In this document: positions 16,751 to 23,934 of the stretch, piece after piece
Numbering within the stretch: position 1 is the first letter of the stretch
Layout of the letters: the number at the start of each line of letters is the position of its first letter
Assembly: GCF_029892095.1 (NCBI RefSeq)
Contig: NZ_JARZAE010000004.1
Coordinates: 8,432,001 to 8,496,000 of the forward strand
Reading direction: 5' to 3'
DNA: 64,000 nucleotides
Origin: Kitasatospora sp. MAP12-44
GTDB taxonomy: Bacteria > Actinomycetota > Actinomycetes > Streptomycetales > Streptomycetaceae
Made by a program: the position numbers and the translations under genes
Notes under the pieces: generated by a model
Databases searched by the model: none
What the model was told of the DNA's origin: nothing
Seen by the model: the letters and a program-made list of their open reading frames with translations, nothing else

Positions 16751-17050
16751 CGGCACCCACCGAACGCGGCGTCACCGAAAGGCTGGCACGGCATTCAGAC
16801 CGCCAAGCCGCCACCATGGCTCAGCCATCCACAGGAATTGACGGGTGATCGGGCGCAGGCACCATGACCGAGTCTGTCCGAGCAGGTCTGCCCGGACAAC
16901 GATAGAAGTACGTGCCCCGACTACGTGATCCACTCCGTCACCGGATGCGGTAGCCGAATCCCTGGTCTGACCGGGCCGATGTCTGCCAGTGTTACCAGCA
17001 CGCTCAATGCCCCGGGCGCTCACAGCACTTCACCTCAACCGGGAGATGGC
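16751..17050. other. Intergenic region upstream of the LanM gene
   Basis: 300 bases with no convincing gene. It should hold the promoter of the class II lanthipeptide genes. A TTGACG at about 16838 has no good -10 partner, so no promoter is called. Confidence 0.5.
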
Positions 17051-19990
17051 ATGGAACCCCGCCCTGTGATGGATCCGCGGGCATGTTCCTTGGCAGCGGC
17101 AGGTGCGGACGCGTGGTGGGCACGGGCACTGTCCGGCGGCGAGCGGTTCCCCGCCGACCGGCCCGACTGGGCTGCCTTCGTCGACGAGACGCTGGCCGTG
17201 TTGCGGCCGGCCCCTCGACCGCCCGCCGGTGAACTCCCGGGCATCACCGGCTTCGTCTCGCTGCTGACGCCCCTGGCCGAGCACGCTGCCGAGCGGTTGT
17301 CGGCTCAGACCGGCGGGCCCGCGGTCGACCTCACGGCGGTCCGGGCCGCGTTCGTGCCGTGGCTCGCCCGTGTCCTGACGCGCCGCTCGGCCCGTACCCT
17401 CGTGCTGGAACTGAACGTGGCCAGGGTGTCCGAACGACTGGTCGGTGACACGGCGTCCGACCGGTTCCGCGACTTCGTCGCCCTGATGTCCGCCCCGCAG
17501 AGCCTGACCTCGCTGTTCGCCGAGTACCCGGTCCTCGCGCGCCTGCTCGGTCGGGTCTGCCTCGACGCCGTCACGGCACTGGCCGAGCTGCTCGGCCGCT
17601 TCGATGCCGACCGGGTGGAGATCGTCGCGGCCCTGTTCGGCGGAGCCGATCCCGGTTGCCTGGTCGCGGTGGACGCCGGCGCCGGAGACGGGCACCAACG
17701 GGGCCGCAGCGTCGCCGTCCTGCGCTTCGCCGACGGTCGCAGAGTGGTCTACAAGCCGAGGCCGCTGGGCATGCACCGGCACTTCAACGAGGTGGCCGGG
17801 TGGTTCAACGCCCGGCCTGGCGCGCCTGGGCTACCGGTGCTGGGCCTGCTGGAGCGGGACGGCTACGGGTGGGTCGAGCACGTCACCCATCAGCCGTGTG
17901 CGACGCCGGAGGAACTCGAACGCTTCTACCGCCGGCAGGGCGCCCTGCTCGCCCTGCTGTACGCCCTGGACGGAACCGACCTGCACTGCGAGAACCTGAT
18001 CGCCCGCGGTGACGAACCAGTGCTGATCGATGTCGAAACGCTCTTCCACCCGGTGATCACGACGCACGGGGCCGAGGATCCGGCTGCGGCGGCGCTGCGG
18101 GCGTCGGTCTACCGGACCGGTCTGCTGCCGCAGTTGCTGGTCGGCGACCGGACGGCGCTGGACGCCTCGGGGCTCGGCGGCGACACCGGCGTGCCGCTGC
18201 CGGTGGACTCGGTGGGCTGGGCGGACGCCGGTACCGACCGGATGCGGCTGGTCCGCCAGGCCGGCACATTCGCCGGCGCCGCCAACCGGCCGTGGCTCGC
18301 CGGGACGCAGGCCGAACCCGCGGCCCACACCGACGCACTGCTGGCCGGCTTCCGCGCGGGGTACCGGGCCGTCGTCGCCGGACGGGACGAACTGCTCGGG
18401 CCGTCAGGACTGTTGCGGCGCTTCGCGGCCGATGTGGCCCGCGTGGTGCTGCGGCCCACCCGGACCTACGCGACCCTGCTGGCCGAAGCGACGCACCCCG
18501 ACGTGTTGCGAGACGCGGCCGCCAAGGACGCACTGCTCGGGCTGCTGGGCACGGACGAACTCGCCGGGCCGGGCCACCCCGCCCTGCTGGATGACGAGTT
18601 GGCGCAGTTGTGGGACGACGACATCCCCCTGTTCACCACCCGGCCTGGCACGCCGGACCTGTGGAGCGGCACCGGGGCACGGATTCCCGGTGCCCTGACA
18701 CGTCCTGGCCTCGATGCGGCGACCGACCGGATCCGCGCGATGGGGGAGGAAGACCGTCGGGCACAGGAGTGGATCATTCGGGCGGCGATGGCCGCCAGGT
18801 CGACCGCTCCGCCGCACCCGTCGTCCGCCGCCCAGTTCCCCAGCATCCAACTCACCACCGCCCGGCCGCCGACCGGTCCGGCCCCGGAACGGATGCTCGC
18901 CGCCGCCCGGTCCATCGGCGACCGGCTCGTCGAACTGGCACATCAGCGCCCCACACGGGTGAATTGGCTCGACCTGGAGCTGCTCGGGGACCGGTACTGG
19001 CAACTCAGGCCGTGCGGCGCCGATCTGGGCGGCGGTTTCACCGGCGTGGCCCTGTTCCTCGCCCAACTCGCCGGGCTCACCGGGTCCGACCGCTACGCGC
19101 AACTCGCCCGCCGGGCGCTGCAGCCGCTTCCCGGCCTGCTGGAGCGGCTCGCGGACGGACCGAAGGATGCCGAAGCGGTCGGGCCGGGAGGATTCGCCGG
19201 ACTGGGCGGCATCGCCTACGCCGTCAGCGCGGTGGCCGACGCACTGGACGACCGTGAGATCGGTGCCCTGACCGCTCCGGCGATCGCTCTCACGGTCTCG
19301 GTGGCCACACCTGACACCACGTCAGGAGTGCTCGACGGTCTGGCCGGCGGCCTCGCCGCCCTGCTCGCCATCCACCGGAGCACCGGTTCGGCGGAGGCAT
19401 GGCGCGGCGCGATGTCGTGCGCGGCCGAGCTCGCCGCCCGGCCGCTGCCACCCGAGGCGGGCATGCACCGGGGTGCGGCCGGGGTCGGCTGGGCGCTGCT
19501 CGGATTCGCGTCCGACGGCGGTGGCGCCCGGTACGAGCGCGCCGGGCTGGCGGCTCTTCGGACGGCCGCCGAGCGCGTCCGCGGCGACTCGTGGTGCCAA
19601 GGCCTGCCGGGCCTCGCGCTGGCGGTGGCCGACCGGCCGATCGCAGCGGCCGACCCACTGCTGCGGGGTGTGGTCGAGCGAGCCGTGCGGGAACTCGCCC
19701 GTGCGGCACCCGCGGTGGACCACAGCCTGTGCCACGGCGAACTCGGCGGCCTCGAACTGCTGACCCGCTTGTCCGACCCCGTGTCGCAGGCCGTCCGGCA
19801 TCGCCGGGCGGACCTGCTGCTGGCCGCCGTCGAACGGGACGGGCCGAGCTGCGGCGCCCCCGGTGGGCTCGTCGTCCCCGGTCTGCTGACCGGGCTCGCG
19901 GGCATCGGCCACGGACTGCTGCGACTGGGGTTCCCCGGCCGGACCGCCTCGGCGCTGCTGCTGCACGCCGAGCCCGGACACCGGATCTGA
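17051..19990 (+). CDS. lanM: Class II lanthipeptide synthetase LanM
   Basis: 979 residues; ATG 17051 is preceded by GGGAG. The N-terminal dehydratase half (about 60-570) carries RRVVYKPRPLGMHRHF and LDGTDLHCENLIARGDEPVL then IDVETLF, the kinase-like active site that phosphorylates Ser/Thr of the precursor. The C-terminal LanC-like cyclase (about 620-979) retains the zinc ligands Cys849 (WCQG), Cys894 and His895 (LCHG). It should dehydrate Ser/Thr and close thioether rings on the peptide encoded at 20046. Precursor follows synthetase by 55 bp, so the two are probably cotranscribed. No dedicated LanT protease/exporter is adjacent. Confidence 0.95.
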   Translation: MEPRPVMDPRACSLAAAGADAWWARALSGGERFPADRPDWAAFVDETLAVLRPAPRPPAGELPGITGFVSLLTPLAEHAAERLSAQTGGPAVDLTAVRAAFVPWLARVLTRRSARTLVLELNVARVSERLVGDTASDRFRDFVALMSAPQSLTSLFAEYPVLARLLGRVCLDAVTALAELLGRFDADRVEIVAALFGGADPGCLVAVDAGAGDGHQRGRSVAVLRFADGRRVVYKPRPLGMHRHFNEVAGWFNARPGAPGLPVLGLLERDGYGWVEHVTHQPCATPEELERFYRRQGALLALLYALDGTDLHCENLIARGDEPVLIDVETLFHPVITTHGAEDPAAAALRASVYRTGLLPQLLVGDRTALDASGLGGDTGVPLPVDSVGWADAGTDRMRLVRQAGTFAGAANRPWLAGTQAEPAAHTDALLAGFRAGYRAVVAGRDELLGPSGLLRRFAADVARVVLRPTRTYATLLAEATHPDVLRDAAAKDALLGLLGTDELAGPGHPALLDDELAQLWDDDIPLFTTRPGTPDLWSGTGARIPGALTRPGLDAATDRIRAMGEEDRRAQEWIIRAAMAARSTAPPHPSSAAQFPSIQLTTARPPTGPAPERMLAAARSIGDRLVELAHQRPTRVNWLDLELLGDRYWQLRPCGADLGGGFTGVALFLAQLAGLTGSDRYAQLARRALQPLPGLLERLADGPKDAEAVGPGGFAGLGGIAYAVSAVADALDDREIGALTAPAIALTVSVATPDTTSGVLDGLAGGLAALLAIHRSTGSAEAWRGAMSCAAELAARPLPPEAGMHRGAAGVGWALLGFASDGGGARYERAGLAALRTAAERVRGDSWCQGLPGLALAVADRPIAAADPLLRGVVERAVRELARAAPAVDHSLCHGELGGLELLTRLSDPVSQAVRHRRADLLLAAVERDGPSCGAPGGLVVPGLLTGLAGIGHGLLRLGFPGRTASALLLHAEPGHRI

Positions 19991-20045
19991 GTGTGCGTCA
20001 CCGGTATGGGTGCCGGGACGCTTGAAGAGAGGAAGGCACAACGCC

Positions 20046-20258
20046 ATGGAAGCCATCGACCTGGTCCGTTCCTGGAAGCAGCCGGACCTGCGCACCGACG
20101 GGTCACTCGGGCATCCCGCGGGTGAGATCGCCCTCTGGACCTCCGGCGCGCTCACTCGCCGGGCGGACCTGCTGTCGGAGCGCGACGCGTGGGGGCCGCC
20201 GGAGACGATCATCGAGACCCAGACATGTCCTGTCACGTCGCCCGAGGCAGACGCGTAG
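20046..20258 (+). CDS. lanA: Class II lanthipeptide precursor, mersacidin/lichenicidin-type leader
   Basis: 70 residues; AGAGGAAGG precedes the ATG. The leader start IDLVRSWKQPDLR and HPAGEI match the mersacidin/lichenicidin leader family (typically D(I/L)VRxWKDPxYR ... NPAGEI). The usual acidic stretch and Gly-Gly cleavage site are absent; instead the sequence continues WTSGALTRRADLL. The C-terminal part is ETIIETQTCPVTSPEADA with only one Cys, so at most one (methyl)lanthionine can form, most simply from a Thr in IIETQTC. Either the core is very small or the peptide is divergent. The cleavage site cannot be fixed from the sequence. Confidence 0.8.
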   Translation: MEAIDLVRSWKQPDLRTDGSLGHPAGEIALWTSGALTRRADLLSERDAWGPPETIIETQTCPVTSPEADA

Positions 20259-20375
20259 CACCCACCCGTCCGACCCAGCGGTCCGGGCGCCCACGCAGGG
20301 TACCCGGGCCGCGCCGCCGGTCCTGCAGCCAAGCCGCCCTTCCAGATCGTCGGTCGGCTCGATTAACCTGCGGGT

Positions 20376-23282
20376 ATGCGTACCAAATCGCCGGTAACGG
20401 TCGGCAGGGAGAGCGAACTCTCGCTGCTCAGAGGCACTCTGAAGGAGCTTCACCAGGGCTGCGGCCGGGCGGTGCTGCTCTCGGGTGAGGCCGGGATCGG
20501 CAAGTCCCGGCTGGCCGACGAGTGTGCGGACGAGGCCGCGTTGCTGGGGGTGCCGCTGCTGCGCGGCCGGGGCAGCCCGAGCGCTGCCGGCACCCCTTTC
20601 CGCCCACTCATCGAGGCGCTGAACTCCCGTTTCCGCCGCACTGGTCCGCCGCAGGACGCCGAGCTCGGTCCGTACCGGTCGGCACTGGCCCGGGCAGTCC
20701 CGCAATGGCGGACCGCTACCGCCCCCGGCCATCCGGAGAGCGTGATCGAGTTCGCCGAGGCGCTGCTGCGCCTGCTCACCGTCCTCGGCCGGGACACCGG
20801 CTGCGTGCTGGCGCTGGAGGACCTGCACGACGCGGACGTCGAAACCGTCGCTGTGGTGGAGTACTTGGTGGACAACTTGGCCGGTCTGCCGGTGCTTCTG
20901 CTGGCCACCCTGCGCCCAGCGGCCGGGGCGGCGTTCGACCTGCTCCAGGCCGTCGAACGGCGTCGGGCGGCGGCCGTCCTCACGCTCGGACCACTTGGTG
21001 TCCAGGACGTTCAGACGCTCGCGGCCGGCTGCCTCGGCGCGCTGGCGGAGGAGGTACCGGCCGAGGTGGCCGACCGGCTGGCCGAGATCGGTGGCGGAAA
21101 CCCCTACCTGGTCGAGGAGTTGCTGGCCGAGATGGTCGCCACCGGTTCGCTGCGCCGCAGGGGGGAGCTCTGGCAGGTGGCCGGGGACCTCACGGCCGCC
21201 GTGCCGGCGAGCGTGGTGCGCGCCTACGGCCGCCGGGCCGAGGCGTTGGGCCCGAAGACGCGGGAGTTCCTGGTGGTGGCGGCACTGCTCGGCCCCCGGA
21301 TCTCGGTCGGCACTGTCCAGCTCGTCACCGGGAGCGACGAGCGGAGCCTGTTCGCCGAGCTGCGAGCGGCCGAGGAGGCGGAACTCATCGTCCCCGACAG
21401 CACCACGGTGGACGGTTACGCGTTCCGTCACGCACTGATCGGCGAGGCGCTGCTGGCCGGTGTCTCCCGTGCGGAACGAGCCGTCATCGCTCGCCGGGCC
21501 GCCACCGCGCTCCAGCAGGCAGGGCCCGAGCTCGGCGACGGACGCCACCACCTCGCCGCGACGCTGCTGGAGACCGCGGGGGACGAAGCCGGAGCCGCCC
21601 GGCTGTATGCCAAGGCGGGACGGCAGGCGCTGACCGGCGGCACGTCCGGCCAGGCCATCCGCCTGCTCGAATACGGGCACCGGCTCGCCGCAGCCGCGGA
21701 CCGCACCGACATCACCGAGTCCCTGCTGTACGCCCTCGCGGAGGCCGGGCAGGTGGACCGTGCGCTGGAGTTGCTCGACACGCTCCCGACCGTCGGCGCC
21801 GCCGCGCCGAGCATCGACCGCAGGATCGCCCTGCACACCCGGCTGGCCTGGGCTGCGCTGGTCATCGAGCGCAGCACCGAGAGCAGCGATCAGCTGGCGG
21901 CGGCGAAGCACCTCCTCGGCGACCGGGGCGCCCCGGCGCAGACGGCGGCGCTCGCGGTGGTCCAGGGCCACCTGGCTCTGCTGCCGGGGCATGACGACCG
22001 CCAGGCGGATGCCGAGCGGCAGGCCCGGGAGGCGGCCGAGGTGGCCCAGCGGCACGGGCTGCCCGTCCTGGCCTGCCAGGCCTGGCAGTTGCTCGCCATG
22101 CTCGCGCGTGAGCGGGGATTCGAGGAAGCCGACGGGTATCTGCAGCGGATGCTCGCGGTCGCCGACGCCCACGCGTTGCCCAGCTGGCGGTTCGAGGCAC
22201 TGATCCGGCTCGGTGCCAACGCCTTCATGCGTACCGGCGAGGCCCGCCTGCTCGAACAGGCCCTGCTGGCGGCCGACGAGCTGGGATCGATCACCCTCAC
22301 GCAGCGGACCGAGGGGCTGCTGGCCATGTACGCGGCACTCACCTGCGATCCGGCCCGGGCCCGGGAGATCATCGGCCGCTGTCTCGACGCCACCGTGCGG
22401 ATGCGCAATCTCGCCACCCATCGTTACCTGCTGCTGACCGCGGCGACCCTGGCGGCGCACCAGGGTCGCCGACGGGAGATGGAACACGAACTGCTGGCCT
22501 TCGAGCGGGCGGGCGGCGGCAGGTCGTTCCTGGTGCCGGTGATGCTCGGCCTGTGCCGGGCCGTCTGCGCGCTGTTGGAGGAGGACCGGGCGCTGGCCGA
22601 GGCCGAGCTCGCCGCGGCGGCGGACTGGGAACGCGACCACCCGAACCTCTTCTACCTGGCGGGACGCTACGGCCTGCGTCCCCTGCTCGACGTGCTCGCC
22701 GGCCGGGCGGGCCGGGCCGAGCACGCCACCGCGGCGCAGGCCCCGGCGGCCGAACTCGCCTGGAACCGGCAGTTCCTGCTGGTCGCCGAGGCGGTGCTGC
22801 TGGGCCGTGAGGGCAAGGCCGACCAGGCCACCTTGACCGTCGAGGCCATGTGGTCGTCCGCCGGCACGTTCCCGACGGGCAGCCACCTCGCCCTGCGGCT
22901 GGCCGCGGAGGCGGCGCTGAACGACGGCTGGGGTGACCCGGTGGCGTGGCTGCGCGTCACCGGGGACTACTTCGACGCCCTCGGCGTGGCCCCGGTCGCG
23001 GCCGCCTGCCGGGCCCTGCTCCGTCGCACGGGCGCGACCGTCGTCCAACGCCGCGGCGGGTACGGGCAGATACCGGTCGAACTGCGCGCGCTCGGGATGA
23101 CCACGCGCGAGTACGAGGTGTTCGCTCTGCTCGCCGACCGGCTCGGCAACCGGGACATCGGGCTGCGGCTGTCCATCTCCCCGCGCACGGTGGAGAAGCA
23201 CCTGGCGAGCCTGCAGCGCAAGACCGGCCGGAGCGACCGGGCCGCGCTGCACGCCCTGTCCGTCGAACTCGCCGGCCACTGA
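20376..23282 (+). CDS. LuxR-family regulator with AAA ATPase domain (LAL type)
   Basis: 968 residues. The N-terminal P-loop ATPase has VGRESELSLLRG then LLSGEAGIGKSRLADE (Walker A) and GCVLALEDLHDAD (Walker B). A long TPR-like alpha-helical middle follows (about 350-870). The C-terminal LuxR HTH reads LGMTTREYEVFALLADRLGN, IGLRLSISPRTVEKHLASLQ and RKTGRSDR. Large LAL proteins are pathway activators of antibiotic clusters. Its place between the class II and class III lanthipeptide modules suggests it controls one or both (inference). It reads in the same direction as the genes on both sides. Confidence 0.93.
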   Translation: MRTKSPVTVGRESELSLLRGTLKELHQGCGRAVLLSGEAGIGKSRLADECADEAALLGVPLLRGRGSPSAAGTPFRPLIEALNSRFRRTGPPQDAELGPYRSALARAVPQWRTATAPGHPESVIEFAEALLRLLTVLGRDTGCVLALEDLHDADVETVAVVEYLVDNLAGLPVLLLATLRPAAGAAFDLLQAVERRRAAAVLTLGPLGVQDVQTLAAGCLGALAEEVPAEVADRLAEIGGGNPYLVEELLAEMVATGSLRRRGELWQVAGDLTAAVPASVVRAYGRRAEALGPKTREFLVVAALLGPRISVGTVQLVTGSDERSLFAELRAAEEAELIVPDSTTVDGYAFRHALIGEALLAGVSRAERAVIARRAATALQQAGPELGDGRHHLAATLLETAGDEAGAARLYAKAGRQALTGGTSGQAIRLLEYGHRLAAAADRTDITESLLYALAEAGQVDRALELLDTLPTVGAAAPSIDRRIALHTRLAWAALVIERSTESSDQLAAAKHLLGDRGAPAQTAALAVVQGHLALLPGHDDRQADAERQAREAAEVAQRHGLPVLACQAWQLLAMLARERGFEEADGYLQRMLAVADAHALPSWRFEALIRLGANAFMRTGEARLLEQALLAADELGSITLTQRTEGLLAMYAALTCDPARAREIIGRCLDATVRMRNLATHRYLLLTAATLAAHQGRRREMEHELLAFERAGGGRSFLVPVMLGLCRAVCALLEEDRALAEAELAAAADWERDHPNLFYLAGRYGLRPLLDVLAGRAGRAEHATAAQAPAAELAWNRQFLLVAEAVLLGREGKADQATLTVEAMWSSAGTFPTGSHLALRLAAEAALNDGWGDPVAWLRVTGDYFDALGVAPVAAACRALLRRTGATVVQRRGGYGQIPVELRALGMTTREYEVFALLADRLGNRDIGLRLSISPRTVEKHLASLQRKTGRSDRAALHALSVELAGH

Positions 23283-23390
23283 GGCCGACCCCCAATGGGG
23301 AGGGTGCACGGGGAACATGGGGAGGGTGCGGGGGAAACGTGCGGTGCGATCCCCGATGTGCGTGATCGGCGCGCGTTGTTGACTTGGCCC

Positions 23391-23459
23391 ATGCCGATCG
23401 GCCGGTACCCGTTCCACCCCACGAGCGCGTCGTGGCGCTCTCGACCAGCGAGGAGATGA
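23391..23459 (+). CDS. Possible 22-codon upstream ORF, copy 1
   Basis: Reads MPIGRYPFHP then TSAS, Trp, RSRPARR and TGA. The stop lies inside the ribosome-site region of precursor 1 and 6 bases before its ATG. The same frame is intact in copy 2. Because the GAGGAG of the precursor overlaps its last codons, translation of this ORF could couple to the precursor. With only two recent copies, coding cannot be proven; it may simply be duplicated leader DNA. Confidence 0.25.
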   Translation: MPIGRYPFHPTSASWRSRPARR

Positions 23460-23465
23460 GTCCGG

Positions 23466-23585
23466 ATGAGTGTGCTCAACCTTCAGAACCTGCAGCCACG
23501 CGTCAGGCCGAGCAGTGTTGCCGTCCGCAGTACGACCAGCAGCGCCAGCGACTGCTGCAAGGTGAAGGACCCGGGCGGCAACTGA
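23466..23585 (+). CDS. Class III lanthipeptide precursor 1
   Basis: 39 residues: MSVLNLQNLQPRV leader, then a variable Ser/Val stretch, then STTSSASDCCKVKDPGGN. The leader has the Leu-x-Leu-Gln pattern (VLNLQ) recognised by class III LanKC enzymes. The core has Ser-x2-Ser-x4-Cys-Cys (S22, S25, C30, C31), fitting labionin or lanthionine formation with two neighbouring Cys. GAGGAG lies upstream at suitable spacing. It is cotranscribed with copy 2 and probably the LanKC gene. Confidence 0.8.
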   Translation: MSVLNLQNLQPRVRPSSVAVRSTTSSASDCCKVKDPGGN

Positions 23586-23637
23586 TCGATCCGACGGTGA
23601 GCTGTGCGGGAGTGCGCCGCACCGTCGCACGTCGGCT

Positions 23638-23706
23638 ATGCCGATCGGCCGGTATCCGTTCCACCCCATGAGCGCGTCATCGCGCTCTCGACCAGCGAGG
23701 AGATGA
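23638..23706 (+). CDS. Possible 22-codon upstream ORF, copy 2
   Basis: Same frame as copy 1 with four base changes: two silent (TAC/TAT, TCG/TCA) and two altering residues (Thr to Met at 11, Trp to Ser at 15). The stop is 5 bases before the ATG of precursor 2. Retention of the frame is suggestive but statistically weak. Confidence 0.25.
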   Translation: MPIGRYPFHPMSASSRSRPARR

Positions 23707-23711
23707 TCCGC

Positions 23712-23834
23712 ATGAGCGTGCTCAACCTTCAGAACCTGAAGCCGCGCGTCAGCCAGAGCATGGGTACCCCCATCAGTGTGACCAGCAGCAGCAGCGACTG
23801 CTGCAAGGTGAAGGACCCGGGCGGCCGAGAGTAG
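23712..23834 (+). CDS. Class III lanthipeptide precursor 2
   Basis: 40 residues: MSVLNLQNLKPRV leader, middle SQSMGTPI, then SVTSSSSDCCKVKDPGGRE. The Ser-x2-Ser-x4-Cys-Cys pattern of copy 1 is kept (S22, S25, C30, C31), as are the following Lys-Val-Lys-Asp-Pro-Gly-Gly, while the residues between leader and ring region differ completely. The unmodified tail after the Cys pair is charged and unusually well conserved. It is followed after 7 bases by a strong hairpin and then the synthetase gene. Confidence 0.82.
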   Translation: MSVLNLQNLKPRVSQSMGTPISVTSSSSDCCKVKDPGGRE

Positions 23835-23841
23835 TCCAACG

Positions 23842-23882
23842 GTGGGCCGTGCGGGGGTGCGCCGCACCCCCGCACGGCCCAC
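23842..23882 (+). terminator. Perfect 19-bp hairpin between precursors and LanKC gene
   Basis: The left arm 23842-23860 and right arm 23864-23882 are perfectly complementary with a 3-base loop; the stem is almost all G-C. It begins 7 bases after the second precursor stop and 52 bases before the LanKC ATG. It probably acts as a partial terminator or mRNA stabiliser giving excess precursor over enzyme. Confidence 0.85.
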
Positions 23883-23934
23883 TGCCCTCACCTACCGCCC
23901 GCGGCGGTCCCCGGACAAACACACAGAGGCGGAC

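Larger units (their letters stand above)
23391..23882 (+). repeat. Tandem duplication of a precursor module (short ORF, precursor gene, hairpin)
   Basis: Two consecutive units, 23391 to about 23630 and 23638-23882, share most bases over their first 100 nt (upstream box starting ATGCCGATCGGCCGGTA, ribosome site, first 13 codons of the precursor) and again over the last 35 nt of the precursor. Each ends in a hairpin region: strong and perfect in copy 2, decayed in copy 1 (about 23604-23630). Divergence is concentrated in the middle of the precursor genes, i.e. in the core peptide. Confidence 0.85.

Noticed and set aside
23379..23410. TTGACT as -35 box of the class III precursor operon
   Set aside because: No acceptable -10 at 16-19 bp; promoter likely here but not definable by eye.
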